Notes: a model not told the origin generated them from the sequence alone. Positions 24,039-33,643 are shown, numbered from the stretch's first letter. The stretch: 40,783 bases of DNA from Phycisphaerales bacterium (GCA_007694925.1 REET01000158.1:1-40783), one strand, 5' to 3'. Numbers and translations are program-made.

Positions 24039-25910
24039 ATGCACGCGCTGAAACCGATCTGGAAACTCATGCAGGGCCAGCGATTGCGCTACGCCTCTGC
24101 GCTCGTGGTGCTGGTCCTTGCGGCCGGCGTCTTGTACCTCGTGCCGCTCGTGCCCCAGGTGACCATCGACCGCGTCCTCGCCCCCGAGCACGACGCCGAC
24201 GGCGCCGGCCCGGGCGGGTGGCTGCTGAACCTGATGGGCGGCGAAGAACGGGTGCTAAACAACCTGTGGATCCCGGCGATCGCCATCGTCGGCTTCACGC
24301 TGCTCGCGGGCGGTCTGACCTACCTGCGCGACCGCTGGGCGGCGGGCGCGTCGGAAGGCATCGTCCGTCGCGTGCGCGACCGGTTGTACGACCACCTCCA
24401 GCGCCTGCCGATGCGCTACTACGACACCGCCGAGAGCGGCGACCTCGTGCAGCGCTGCACCTCCGATGTCGAGACGCTGCGGCTGTTCCTCTCCAGTCAT
24501 GTCATCGAGATCGGCCGGTGCGCGTTCATGCTGCTGCTGCCGATCCCGCTGATGGTGATGATCGACTGGCGCATGGCGATCGTCTCGCTGGTGCTGGTCC
24601 CGGTGATCGCGTTCTTCTCGGCGTACTACTTCTTCCGCATCCGCAGCGCGTTCAAGGAGAAGGACGAGGCGGAGGGCCGCCTGACGGCTTCGATTCAGGA
24701 GAACCTCTCGGGCATCCGCGTCGTTCGGGCCTTTGCTCGCCAGGACTTCGAGCGCGAGCGGTTCGACAAGGTCAACACCGACCACCGCGACCTCGACAAC
24801 CGCCTGTACGTGCTCATGGGCCGTTACTGGTCGACTTCCGACCTCCTCTGCCTGACGCAGAAGGGGCTGGTGATCGGCTTTGGGATCTACTGGCTGGCCG
24901 AGGGTTCGCTCGGCGTCGGCGCGTTCTACTTCTTCCTCTCGGTCGTGACGATGTTCATCTTCCCCGTCCGCATGATGGGGCGCGTGCTGACAGAGCTCGG
25001 CAAGGCGATGGTTGCGCTCGGGCGCCTCGAAGAGATCCTCGAACTGATCGAGGAAGACGCGTCCGACGAGCCGGCGATCGCTCTGCAAACCCCGATCCGG
25101 GGCGAGATCGAGTTCAGGGGCGTCGGCTGCGTGCACGGCACGCAGCGCGTGCTCGAAGATGTCTCCTTCAGGGTCGAGCCCGGGCAGACACTGGCGCTGA
25201 TGGGCCCGTCGGGCTCGGGCAAGTCGACGATCATCAACCTCCTGCTTCGCTTCTACGACGCCAGCGAGGGCGAGATTCTGATCGACGGGCGCCCGATCGA
25301 GCGCTACGACCGTCGCGAGCTGCGCCGGAGGATCGCCGTGGTGATGCAGGAGCCGTTCCTCTACTCCAAGACCATCCGCGACAACCTGCGCATCGCGAGG
25401 CCGGACGCGCCCGACTCCGTGGTGACCGAAGCGACGGGGCTCGCGGCGGTCCACGAGTCGATCGAGCGCTTCGAGCGCGGGTACGACACCGTTGTCGGCG
25501 AGCGGGGCGTGACGCTCTCGGGCGGGCAGCGCCAGCGCGTCGCCATCGCCCGCGCCCTCTTGCAGGACCCGCCGGTGCTCGTCCTCGACGACGCCCTGAG
25601 CGCCGTCGACATGGACACCGAGTCGGCCATCATCGACGCCCTCCGCCAGCGCCGTCACGAGCGAACCAGCATCGTGATCGCCCACCGTGTCTCCACCGTC
25701 ATGCACGCCGACACAATCGTCGTGCTCGACAAGGGACGCGTTGTGCAGACCGGCGACCACCGCACGCTGGTGAGCGATCCCGGCCTGTACCGCAGGCTCT
25801 GGAAGCTCCAGACCGCCGGCGACACAACGCAAGACCGGACGCCCACAGACGCCTACACACCCGACCCCGACCGCACCCCTGATTCAGACGAGGTCTCCGC
25901 CCATGGCTGA
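24039..25910 (+). CDS. ABC exporter half-transporter with degenerate ATP site (heterodimer subunit 1)
   Basis: The 623-residue protein is a fused membrane-ATPase half-exporter of the multidrug/lipid type. Six membrane helices lie in the first 310 residues. The nucleotide-binding domain has Walker [10 protein letters not shown] near 389-397, Q-loop VVMQEPFLYS, signature LSGGQRQR near 493, Walker B with D-loop VLVLDDALSAVD near 515, and H-loop IVIAHRVST. The catalytic Glu after Walker B is Asp (LDD instead of LDE), the mark of the degenerate-site subunit in heterodimers such as BmrC/BmrD or TM287/TM288. Its last 8 bases overlap the second half-transporter. It lies behind the leader ORF and terminator at 23699-23819. 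Substrate unknown. Confidence 0.93.
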   Translation: MHALKPIWKLMQGQRLRYASALVVLVLAAGVLYLVPLVPQVTIDRVLAPEHDADGAGPGGWLLNLMGGEERVLNNLWIPAIAIVGFTLLAGGLTYLRDRWAAGASEGIVRRVRDRLYDHLQRLPMRYYDTAESGDLVQRCTSDVETLRLFLSSHVIEIGRCAFMLLLPIPLMVMIDWRMAIVSLVLVPVIAFFSAYYFFRIRSAFKEKDEAEGRLTASIQENLSGIRVVRAFARQDFERERFDKVNTDHRDLDNRLYVLMGRYWSTSDLLCLTQKGLVIGFGIYWLAEGSLGVGAFYFFLSVVTMFIFPVRMMGRVLTELGKAMVALGRLEEILELIEEDASDEPAIALQTPIRGEIEFRGVGCVHGTQRVLEDVSFRVEPGQTLALMGPSGSGKSTIINLLLRFYDASEGEILIDGRPIERYDRRELRRRIAVVMQEPFLYSKTIRDNLRIARPDAPDSVVTEATGLAAVHESIERFERGYDTVVGERGVTLSGGQRQRVAIARALLQDPPVLVLDDALSAVDMDTESAIIDALRQRRHERTSIVIAHRVSTVMHADTIVVLDKGRVVQTGDHRTLVSDPGLYRRLWKLQTAGDTTQDRTPTDAYTPDPDRTPDSDEVSAHG

Positions 25911-27756
25911 GCACGCACTCCACGACGACCACTACTCCGGACGCTTCGACCCGAAGCTCTGGATGCGCATCGTGCGCCACACGCTGCCATACCGATGGCT
26001 CATCGCCGGCATGGGGCTCAGCGGCCTGATCATCGCGGCGGTCGAGATCTCGATCCCCATCCTGACCGCACGCCTCGTCGATGGCGCCATCGCCGGCGCC
26101 GACCGTTCGTTGCTCGTCAACCTCGCGTTCGTCTACGCCTTCTGCATCGCGGTCTTCTGCGCCTGCGTGCTCTGGTTCATCGTGATGGCCGGGCGCATCG
26201 CCACCGGCATCGCGTACGACCTGCGCCGCGGCTCGTTCGACCGTCTGCAGGAGCTCTCGTTCTCTTACTACGACACCCGTCCCGTCGGCTGGCTGGTCTC
26301 GCGCCTGACCAGCGACTGCGACAAGATCAGCCGCATCATCCCCTGGTTCAGCCTCGATGTCGTCTGGGGCTCGTGCATGCTCGTGGGCATCTCGATCGCG
26401 ATGCTGATGCTCCACTGGCCCCTGGGGCTGACGGTCCTGCTGATTGTGCCGCCGCTGGTGCTCGTCACGGCGTACTTCCAGCGGCGCCTGCTCTCCAGCT
26501 CGCGCCAGATCCGGCGGACCAACTCGCAGATCACCGCCTCGTACTCCGAAGAGCTGATGGGCGTCAAGACGACCAAGAGCCTGGTGCGCGAAGAGGCCAA
26601 CCTCGGCGAGTTCCAGAGGCTCTCGGACACCATGCACGAGTGCTCGATGCGCAACCGGCTGCAGTCGGCGATCTACCTGCCCGCCGTGATCGTGCTCGGC
26701 TCCGTCGGCGCCGGCCTTGCGCTCTGGAAGGGCGGCGTCGAGGTCGCAAAGCCCGGGGGCGGGGCGCTGTCGGTCGGCGAGCTGATCGCCTTCATGCAGT
26801 TCACCGGCCTTTTCGCGATGCCGATCCAGGACCTCGCCGCGAGGTTCACCGACCTCCAGAGCGGCCAGGCCGCGGCCGAGCGCATCCAGTCCCTCCTCGA
26901 CACCGAGCCGGAGATATCCGACTCGCCGGAAGTGCAGAGCGCGATCGGCGCGCACGCTTCGAGCGATCGCGCCGATGATCCGGCTCTCGCCGAGGACGGC
27001 CTGCCCGCGAAGATCGACCGCGTCGAGTTCCGGCGCGTCTGGTTCGAGTACAAGCCGGGCGAGCCGGTGCTCAAGGACTTCAGCCTCACGGTCGACGCGG
27101 GGCACACGGTCGCGCTGGTCGGCCAGACCGGCGGGGGCAAGAGCACCATCGTCTCGCTGGCCGCACGATTTTATGAGCCCACGCGGGGCGAGATCCTCAT
27201 CGACGGCGTCGACTACCGCAAAAGAAGCCTCCGCTGGCTGCAGTCCAGCCTCGGCGTCGTGCAGCAGACCCCGCACCTGTTCTCGGGCACGGTCGGGGAC
27301 AACATCCGATACGGGAGGTTGGACGCGACCGACGAGGATCTGGTCCAGGCCGCGAAGGCCGCCAACGCCTGGGGCTTCATCGAGCGCCTCGAAGGCGGGC
27401 TGTCGTTCGAGGTCGGCGAGGGCGGCCAGCGTCTCTCGACGGGCCAGCGCCAGCTCGTCTCGCTCTCGCGCGCCCTGCTCGCCGACCCGCAGATCGTCAT
27501 CATGGACGAGGCGACCAGCTCGGTCGACACCGAGACCGAGCGCCTCGTGCAGGACGCGATCGAGACGCTGCTGCAGGGCCGCATCGCCTTCGTCATCGCC
27601 CACCGTCTGAGCACCATCCGCTCGGCCGACACGATCCTCGTCATCAACGAGGGCGTGATCACCGAGCGGGGCACCCACGACGAACTCATGGCCAAGCGCG
27701 GGCGCTACTTCAGCCTTTACAGAAACCAGTTCGCCCGGGAGCACTGGCGGAGGTAG
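25903..27756 (+). CDS. ABC exporter half-transporter with catalytic ATP site (heterodimer subunit 2)
   Basis: The 617-residue partner has the same architecture: membrane domain to about residue 320, then Walker A GQTGGGKST near 406, Q-loop VVQQTPHLFSG, signature RLSTGQRQ near 510, Walker B IVIMDEATSSVD with the normal catalytic Glu, and H-loop FVIAHRLSTI. The signature reads LSTGQ instead of LSGGQ. In a heterodimer this signature would face the Asp-bearing site of subunit 1, so both deviations fall in one composite site and the other site stays canonical. The ATG overlaps the upstream stop by 8 bases. Export of drugs, lipids or peptides is possible. Pairing is strongly supported; substrate is not. 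Confidence 0.93.
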   Translation: MAEHALHDDHYSGRFDPKLWMRIVRHTLPYRWLIAGMGLSGLIIAAVEISIPILTARLVDGAIAGADRSLLVNLAFVYAFCIAVFCACVLWFIVMAGRIATGIAYDLRRGSFDRLQELSFSYYDTRPVGWLVSRLTSDCDKISRIIPWFSLDVVWGSCMLVGISIAMLMLHWPLGLTVLLIVPPLVLVTAYFQRRLLSSSRQIRRTNSQITASYSEELMGVKTTKSLVREEANLGEFQRLSDTMHECSMRNRLQSAIYLPAVIVLGSVGAGLALWKGGVEVAKPGGGALSVGELIAFMQFTGLFAMPIQDLAARFTDLQSGQAAAERIQSLLDTEPEISDSPEVQSAIGAHASSDRADDPALAEDGLPAKIDRVEFRRVWFEYKPGEPVLKDFSLTVDAGHTVALVGQTGGGKSTIVSLAARFYEPTRGEILIDGVDYRKRSLRWLQSSLGVVQQTPHLFSGTVGDNIRYGRLDATDEDLVQAAKAANAWGFIERLEGGLSFEVGEGGQRLSTGQRQLVSLSRALLADPQIVIMDEATSSVDTETERLVQDAIETLLQGRIAFVIAHRLSTIRSADTILVINEGVITERGTHDELMAKRGRYFSLYRNQFAREHWRR

Positions 27757-27787
27757 GCCCGGTCGGCGGCCCCGCCCCTCCGGCGGA

Positions 27788-27793
27788 TACGCT
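27788..27793 (+). promoter_or_regulatory. Candidate -10 element (TACGCT) of the MacB-like ATPase gene
   Basis: TACGCT ends 8 bases before the ATG at 27802, in the 45-base spacer after the ABC exporter genes. The second transport system may therefore have its own start site in addition to readthrough. Confidence 0.35.
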
Positions 27794-27801
27794 TGACGGC
27801 T

Positions 27802-28575
27802 ATGGGAGGGCGCAACAACCACCGACCGACGGAAACAGCCGATCCCGCACAAGCGGACGGGCGGCGAGGGGGCGAGGCTGTCTTCAGCACGCGGGGCGTC
27901 ACCAAGGTCTACACCATGGGCGCTGTCGAGGTCCACGCCCTCCGGGGCGTCGACCTCGACCTGTACAGCGGCGAGTTCGTTGTGTTGCTCGGCCCCTCGG
28001 GAAGCGGCAAGTCCACCCTGCTGAACATCCTCGGCGGGCTCGATGTCCCCACCGCCGGGAGCGTCCGCTACATGGACGAGGATCTCTCGGGCGCCGGCGA
28101 CGCCGTGTTGACCCGCTACAGGCGCGACCATGTCGGCTTCGTCTTCCAGTTCTACAACCTCATCCCGAGCCTGACCGCCCGTGAGAATGTCGCGCTGGTG
28201 ACCGAGATCGCCCGCGACCCGATGACGCCCGAGGAAGCGCTCGAGATCGCCGGGCTCCCGGACCGGATGGACCACTTCCCCTCGCAGCTCTCGGGGGGCG
28301 AGCAGCAGCGGGTCGCGATCGCCCGCGCCATCGCCAAGCGTCCGCGGGTCCTCCTCTGCGACGAGCCGACGGGCGCGCTCGATGTCAAGACCGGGATCGT
28401 CGTGCTCGAAGCGCTCGACCGCGTCAACCGCGAGATCGGCGCGACGACCGCCGTCATCACCCACAATGTCTCCATCGCCGAGATGGCCGACCGCGTCGTG
28501 TCGATCTACGACGGACGCATCGCCGAGGTCCGGCGCAACGACCGAAAGGTCCCCGCCAGCGAGCTCCGGTGGTGA
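27802..28575 (+). CDS. ABC transporter ATP-binding protein, MacB/LolD type
   Basis: This 257-residue stand-alone ATPase belongs to the group that powers mechanotransmission pumps with FtsX-fold permeases. Its motifs are Walker [10 protein letters not shown], the group-typical [17 protein letters not shown]-loop region, signature LSGGEQQR, Walker [12 protein letters not shown] and an H-loop His in VITHN. About 25 unordered residues precede the domain. The start is the ATG at 27802; TTG at 27793 is less likely. The stop overlaps the permease start. These ATPases do not move substrate through a membrane channel; their partner permease works on periplasmic substrates. Confidence 0.92.
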   Translation: MGGRNNHRPTETADPAQADGRRGGEAVFSTRGVTKVYTMGAVEVHALRGVDLDLYSGEFVVLLGPSGSGKSTLLNILGGLDVPTAGSVRYMDEDLSGAGDAVLTRYRRDHVGFVFQFYNLIPSLTARENVALVTEIARDPMTPEEALEIAGLPDRMDHFPSQLSGGEQQRVAIARAIAKRPRVLLCDEPTGALDVKTGIVVLEALDRVNREIGATTAVITHNVSIAEMADRVVSIYDGRIAEVRRNDRKVPASELRW

Positions 28576-30935
28576 GGGCACTTGACAGAAAACTCCTCAG
28601 AGATCTCCGGGGCTCGTGGGCCCAGGCCCTGGCCATCAGCGTCGTGCTCGCCTGCGGCGTCGCCATGTACATCATGTCGATGACGACACTCGTCTCCGTC
28701 GAACGCTCGATGGAGAGCTACTACCGCGACCAGCGCTTCGCCGATGTGTTCGCCCATCTCAAGCGAGCGCCGGACTCGCTCCGCGAGCGGATCGTGTCGA
28801 TCCCCGGCGTTGCCCGGGCCGAGACGCGCGTCGTGGCGGATGTCAACCTGCTCATCGACACCCGGCCGGAGCCGGCCGTGGGGCGCCTCGTCTCTCTGCC
28901 CGAGCGGGGCGAGCCCGCCCTCAACGCGCCGTACCTCCGCCGCGGACGCTGGATCGAGCCCGACCGCCCCGGCGAGGCGCTCGTCAGCGAGGCGTTCGCC
29001 GAAGCCCATAGCCTCCGTCCGGGCGACAGCGTCAGGGCCGTCATCAACCAACGCCTGCGCGAGCTGACCATCGTCGGGATCGCGCTCTCGCCCGAGTATG
29101 TCTACGAGATCCGTCCGGGCGAGATGCTGCCCGACCCGCTCCGCTTCGGCGTCTTCTGGATGAGCAGGCGCGAGCTCGGCCCTGCCTACGACCTCGACGG
29201 CGCGTTCAATGATGTCTCGCTCGGCCTCATGCCCGGCGCCGCCAAAGCCGAGGTCATCGCCCGCCTCGACGAGCTCCTCGCGCCCTACGGCGGGCTCGGC
29301 GCCTACGGACGCGACGAGCAGATCTCCCACCAGGTCCTCGAAAGCGAGATCGATCAGCTCCGCGGCATGAGCCTGCTCATCCCCGCGATCTTCCTCGCCG
29401 TCACGGCCTTCCTCTTCAACATGGTCATCTCGCGCATGATCCGGTCGCAGCGCGAGCAGATCGCGGCGCTCAAGGCCTTCGGCTACTCGAACACGGAGAT
29501 CGGGGGCCACTACGCGGGCTTTGTCGGGCTCATCGTCTTCGCGGGTGTGCTGCTGGGCGCAATCGGCGGGTGGTGGCTCGGTGGCGCGATGGTCGACATG
29601 TATGTCCGTTTCTTCCGCTTCCCCCGCCTCGACTTGGTCTTCGATGTCGGGGCGGTCGCGGTCTCGGCGTTGCTGAGCCTGCTCGCCGCCGGCGCCGGGG
29701 CGTTCTGGGCCCTCCGTCGCGCCGTGCGCCTGCCCCCGGCCGAGGCGATGCGTCCCGAGCCGCCCCCGGACTTCCGCGCCACTGTCATCGAACGCCTCGG
29801 CCTGCAGCGTTCCCTCTCGCAGCCGGCGAGGATGGTCCTGCGGAACATCGAACGACAGCCGCTCCGCAGCTCGCTCACCTGTCTGGGCATGTCGCTGGCC
29901 GTCGCGATCATGGTGCTGGGCAACCTCAACGCCGAGATCATCGACCGGCTCATCAAGCACGAGTTCTTCTGGACGCAGCGCCAGGACATGACCGTCTCGT
30001 TTGTCGAGCCGACCTCGGGGCGTTCGCTGAGAGAGGTCGAACGCTTGCCCGGCGTGCTGTACGCCGAGCCGTTCAGAGCCGTCGCGGTCCGTGTCCGGTC
30101 CGGCCAGGTCTCGCGCCGTGTCGCGCTCATGGGCCTGCCCGAGCAGCGCGACCTGCGCCGCCTGCTCGACGAGGACGCGAGAGAGGTCGCCCTCCCGCCC
30201 GACGGCCTGCTGATCTCCGAGAGCCTCGCCGAGATCCTCGGCGCCCGTCCGGGCCAGAGCGTGCAGATCGAAGTCATGGAGGGCCGGCGTCCGGTCCGGG
30301 CCGTTCCCATCGCCGGCGTCATCGCCGACTACTCGGGGCAGTCGGTCTACATGAATATCAAGGCGCTGCACCGCCTCATGCGCGAGCAGGACGCGATCTC
30401 CGGCGCGTTCCTCAAGGTCGATCCCGACGGCGCCGAGGCGCTCTTCTCCGAGCTCCGCAGGACACCGGGCGTCGCCGGCGTCACCATCAAGGACGCGGCG
30501 ATCGACAGCTTCGAAGAGACCATCGCCGAAAGCCTGCTGCTGCTCCGAGCCTTTACGATCTCATTCGCGACGATCATCGCCTTCGGCGTGATCTACAACA
30601 GCGCCCGCATCTCCCTTTCTGAACGGGGCAGAGAGCTCGCCACGCTCCGCGTGATCGGGTTCACACGCGCCGAGATCTCACGCATCCTTCTGGGCGAGCT
30701 CGCCCTGCTCACCCTCATCGCCATCCCGGTCGGCCTCGTGATCGGGCGCGAGCTCGGCGCATTCGCGATGGAGGCCCTCCAGACCGAGCACCAACGCTTC
30801 CCCGTCGTCATCGGGCGTCAGACCTACGCCTACGCGGTCGCCGTGACCATCGTCGCGGCGACGCTCTCCGGCCTTATCGTCCGTCGGCGGCTCGACCGCC
30901 TCGACCTCATCGCAGTCCTTAAGTCGCAGGCATGA
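28572..30935 (+). CDS. FtsX-fold ABC permease with duplicated FtsX domains
   Basis: The protein is about 787 residues. It has an N-terminal membrane helix (about 19-42), a large periplasmic domain, three helices near 270-385, a fifth helix near 435-455, a second periplasmic domain, and a final three-helix bundle near 660-770. The duplicate FtsX domains carry the coupling sequences [14 protein letters not shown] and [14 protein letters not shown], which dock the ATPase. Classical MacB has one FtsX domain and four helices; this two-domain form resembles YbbP- and LolCE-like fused permeases. GTG at 28572 overlaps the ATPase stop as GTGA; GTG at 28569 is equally possible. The following adaptor begins 4 bases after its stop. 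Confidence 0.9.
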   Translation: MRALDRKLLRDLRGSWAQALAISVVLACGVAMYIMSMTTLVSVERSMESYYRDQRFADVFAHLKRAPDSLRERIVSIPGVARAETRVVADVNLLIDTRPEPAVGRLVSLPERGEPALNAPYLRRGRWIEPDRPGEALVSEAFAEAHSLRPGDSVRAVINQRLRELTIVGIALSPEYVYEIRPGEMLPDPLRFGVFWMSRRELGPAYDLDGAFNDVSLGLMPGAAKAEVIARLDELLAPYGGLGAYGRDEQISHQVLESEIDQLRGMSLLIPAIFLAVTAFLFNMVISRMIRSQREQIAALKAFGYSNTEIGGHYAGFVGLIVFAGVLLGAIGGWWLGGAMVDMYVRFFRFPRLDLVFDVGAVAVSALLSLLAAGAGAFWALRRAVRLPPAEAMRPEPPPDFRATVIERLGLQRSLSQPARMVLRNIERQPLRSSLTCLGMSLAVAIMVLGNLNAEIIDRLIKHEFFWTQRQDMTVSFVEPTSGRSLREVERLPGVLYAEPFRAVAVRVRSGQVSRRVALMGLPEQRDLRRLLDEDAREVALPPDGLLISESLAEILGARPGQSVQIEVMEGRRPVRAVPIAGVIADYSGQSVYMNIKALHRLMREQDAISGAFLKVDPDGAEALFSELRRTPGVAGVTIKDAAIDSFEETIAESLLLLRAFTISFATIIAFGVIYNSARISLSERGRELATLRVIGFTRAEISRILLGELALLTLIAIPVGLVIGRELGAFAMEALQTEHQRFPVVIGRQTYAYAVAVTIVAATLSGLIVRRRLDRLDLIAVLKSQA

Positions 30936-30939
30936 ATCC

Positions 30940-32145
30940 GTGAAACTCACGATCACCAGAATCCTGGGAGCGTCCGTCGGCGTCGCGGCAGTCGCCGGGC
31001 TCGTGTACGCCTTCATCCCCGCCCCCGTCATCGTTGACGCGGCCCAGGTCCGCGAGGGCCAGATGGTTGTGACTGTCGACGACGACGGGCGCACGCGCAT
31101 CCGCGACCGCTACATCGTCTCCTCGCCGCTGGCCGGCCGCGTGCAGCGCACCACCCTCCGCGCCGGCGATCCCGTCGAGGCGGGGACGACCCGTCTGACG
31201 ACCATCGCGCCGGCCGACCCCAGCCTGCTCGACGCCCGGGCCGTCGCCGAGGCCGAGGCGCGCGTGCGCCGCGCCGAGGCATCGCTGATGAGGGCCGGCC
31301 CCGAACGCGAACGGGCACGCGCCCAGTTCAACTACAGCGAGTCCGAGCTCGGCGCCGTCCGCGCCGCGTTCGACCGGGGCGTCGCCGGGCGCCTGGAGCT
31401 CGAAGCCGCCGAGCTCCAGCACCGCGCCGCGCTGGAGCTCCTCAACGCCGCGAAGTTCTCAGAAGAGATCGCCCGCTTCGAGCTCGACCTGGCGCGAGCA
31501 GCGCTGCTGCGCACAAGGCCGGATTCCGGCGACGACGCCGGAATCGAGCACATCGAGATCACCGCCCCCGTCGACGGGCGCGTGCTCCGCGTCTTCCAGG
31601 AGAGCATGGCGGTCGTCGCGCCGGGCGCGCCGCTGATCGAGATCGGCGACCCGACCGACCTCGAAGTCGAGATCGATGTCCTCTCGACCGACGCGGTGCG
31701 CGTCGTCCCCGGCGCACGGGTCTTCTTCGAGCGGTGGGGGGGCGACGGCGTGCTGGAGGGGCGCGTCAGGCTCATCGAGCCCCGCGCGTTCACCCACATC
31801 TCCGCGCTGGGCGTCGAGGAGCAACGCGTCTACATCATCGCCGACTTCATCGATCCGCCCGAGCAGCGCCCCTCGCTCGGCGACGCCTACCGCGTCGAGG
31901 CCCGCATCGTCGTCTGGGAAGAAGACGGCGTCGTCATCGCTCCGTCCAGCGCGCTCTTCCGCCACGAAGGAAGCTGGGCCGTCTACACCATCGACAACGG
32001 CCGAGCCCGCCGACGCGCCGTCGAGGTCGGCCAGATGTCCGGCATGGACGCCCAGATCATTGACGGCCTCCAGCCCGGCCAGACACTGATCGTGCACCCC
32101 GGCGACGACATCAAAGACGGGGCCCGTGTGCAGATCCGCCGCTGA
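30940..32145 (+). CDS. HlyD/MacA-type periplasmic adaptor of the efflux operon
   Basis: The 401-residue adaptor has an N-terminal membrane anchor (ILGASVGVAAVAGLVYAFI). Split lipoyl halves, IVSSPLAGRVQRTTLRAGD and ITAPVDGRVLRVFQESM, flank an Ala/Glu/Arg-rich coiled-coil hairpin (about 90-180). Beta-barrel and membrane-proximal domains follow (VEIDVLSTDAVRVVPGA, then VIAPSSALF). The start is GTG, 4 bases after the permease stop. Order ATPase-permease-adaptor implies a tripartite pump. No outer-membrane factor is encoded here, so it must share one encoded elsewhere. Confidence 0.9.
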   Translation: MKLTITRILGASVGVAAVAGLVYAFIPAPVIVDAAQVREGQMVVTVDDDGRTRIRDRYIVSSPLAGRVQRTTLRAGDPVEAGTTRLTTIAPADPSLLDARAVAEAEARVRRAEASLMRAGPERERARAQFNYSESELGAVRAAFDRGVAGRLELEAAELQHRAALELLNAAKFSEEIARFELDLARAALLRTRPDSGDDAGIEHIEITAPVDGRVLRVFQESMAVVAPGAPLIEIGDPTDLEVEIDVLSTDAVRVVPGARVFFERWGGDGVLEGRVRLIEPRAFTHISALGVEEQRVYIIADFIDPPEQRPSLGDAYRVEARIVVWEEDGVVIAPSSALFRHEGSWAVYTIDNGRARRRAVEVGQMSGMDAQIIDGLQPGQTLIVHPGDDIKDGARVQIRR

Positions 32146-32180
32146 CTCTCTCCGCTGCCCGGACAGCCGGAACCAAGCAC

Positions 32181-32199
32181 CGCCCAACGCGGCTGGGCG
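32181..32199. terminator. Possible bidirectional terminator hairpin
   Basis: CGCCCA pairs with TGGGCG around a 7-base loop, between the convergent stops of the efflux adaptor and the MFS transporter. T-runs are weak on both sides, so termination is uncertain. Confidence 0.3.
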
Positions 32200-32213
32200 A
32201 CTCGACTTCGCTC

Positions 32214-33539
32214 TTAGCTCTTCGCCTCTTCGGGGCGTGGCGGCTCAACAACCGGGACGCGCCCGCCGGGGTAGAACGCGAGGAGCGCCAAGAGGCAGCC
32301 GATCGCCAGCCACATGGGGACGCTGAAGAGGCGGGTGTAGTTCATCACGCCGTCGGTGCGGGCCCACTCGCCGATCTGTCCTGCAAAGACGCTGCCGACG
32401 ATGATGCCGACGCCGAAGATGATGGTGCCGAAGAGGGACTGGGCGCTGGCGCGCACGCCGGGCGAGGTTTGCTCGTCGACGACCATGAAGGCGATAAAGA
32501 CGAAGCAGCCGAAGCAGACGCCGTGGAGCGCGACGCCGAGCATCAGCGTCAGCACCGGCGGGAGCGGGATCGCGTCGACATAGGCGAAAAGGGCCATGCG
32601 TGCGGCGTAGGCCGAAACGCCGACGGCCAGCAGCGTCTTTCGAGAGAACTTCCGGGCGAACAGCGGGATGAGCGCGAGGACGAGGATCTCGGACATCTGC
32701 CCGATGGTCATCAGCCCGCCGCCCCCGACGCCGAAGACGCGGTTGATCGTCGCGGCGAGGTCGACATCGCCGAAACCAGCCTGGAAGGTGCCGAGGAACG
32801 CGCCGGTGTGCACGAAGTAGAACTGGTGGATGCACGAGATCGGCACGGCGATGAGGAAGAGCGTGACGAGCGGCTGGCGGCGCACCTCGCCGATCGCCTT
32901 GAGCGTCGCGTTGGACTTCTCGCCCCTGGCGGGCGGGGTCGCCGGGAGCGTGAGGCAGTAGAGCCCCAACGCGATACCGAGAACGGCGCTGAGGCGGAAG
33001 GCGTCTGCGATGCCGGCGGCCTGCGAAGCGAGCTGCTCGGCGTCCGTCGCCCCAGCGGGCGTGTGCCGGTGCAGGAGCCACTGCCCGATGCCGATGCCCA
33101 CTGCGATCCAGCCCAGCGTGCCCCAGACGCGGACCTTGCCGAACTGCTTGTCGCGGTCGGGCAGGTGATGGAAGGAGATCGAGTTGGTCAGGGCGAGGGT
33201 GGGGGAGTAGATGAGCGAGTAGAGGAGTGAGAACAGAAAGAACATCCAGTAGGCGTCGATCCACGCGAGCTGCCACACCAGCAGCCCGCCGGCGATGTGG
33301 CTGATGGCGAGGTAGCGTTCGGTGTTGAAGAAGCGGTCGGCGATCTGCCCGGCGATGAAGGGGGCAAAGACGGCGCCGATCCCGCCGATCATGAAGAGGT
33401 AGCCGATCTGGACATCGCCGAAGCCCCGGTGGCGGCTGAGGAAGAGGTACAAGAGCGGGAGCCAGGCGCCCCAGATCGCGTACTGCAGGAACATCATCAG
33501 CGAGAGCCGCGAGAGCAGGGCGGTCGGCAGCGGCTTCAT
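32214..33539 (-). CDS. MFS transporter, nucleoside:H+ symporter-like
   Basis: The 441-residue protein has about twelve hydrophobic segments and a central loop near 205-220. It resembles the nucleoside/H+ symporter (NupG-like) branch of the major facilitator superfamily common in planctomycetes: an N-terminal LSLMMFLQYAIWGAWLPLLY, then QIGYLFMIGGIGAVFAPFIAG, and FGKVRVWGTLGWIAVGI. Actual substrates of planctomycete members are unproven and may be sugars or sugar derivatives. AGGAG lies 9 bases before the ATG. It diverges from the ThuA-DUF1080 gene with overlapping promoter-like elements, which suggests shared control and uptake of a product from that locus. Confidence 0.85.
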   Translation of the reverse strand: MKPLPTALLSRLSLMMFLQYAIWGAWLPLLYLFLSRHRGFGDVQIGYLFMIGGIGAVFAPFIAGQIADRFFNTERYLAISHIAGGLLVWQLAWIDAYWMFFLFSLLYSLIYSPTLALTNSISFHHLPDRDKQFGKVRVWGTLGWIAVGIGIGQWLLHRHTPAGATDAEQLASQAAGIADAFRLSAVLGIALGLYCLTLPATPPARGEKSNATLKAIGEVRRQPLVTLFLIAVPISCIHQFYFVHTGAFLGTFQAGFGDVDLAATINRVFGVGGGGLMTIGQMSEILVLALIPLFARKFSRKTLLAVGVSAYAARMALFAYVDAIPLPPVLTLMLGVALHGVCFGCFVFIAFMVVDEQTSPGVRASAQSLFGTIIFGVGIIVGSVFAGQIGEWARTDGVMNYTRLFSVPMWLAIGCLLALLAFYPGGRVPVVEPPRPEEAKS

Positions 33540-33607
33540 GGACGCGGACTCCTGGGCGGGCGTTGGTGCGGCTCTGTCGCCCGAGCGGGCCGGCTCCGGC
33601 GGTCGTG

Positions 33608-33614
33608 TATAGTA
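33608..33614. promoter_or_regulatory. Overlapping divergent -10 elements (TATAGTA)
   Basis: TATAGT on the plus strand (33608-33613) would start a message near 33620 for the ThuA-DUF1080 gene. TACTAT on the minus strand (33614-33609) would start one near 33602 for the MFS gene. Both genes have a well-placed ribosome-binding site downstream. The two polymerase sites cannot be occupied at the same time. Confidence 0.45.
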
Positions 33615-33643
33615 AGGAAATCCTCACACAGATGGAGCCGTCG

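Noticed and set aside
25699-28581. A 960-codon minus-strand frame opposite the ABC exporter genes
   Set aside because: It is a shadow of three well-supported ABC genes, with no start signal or motif.
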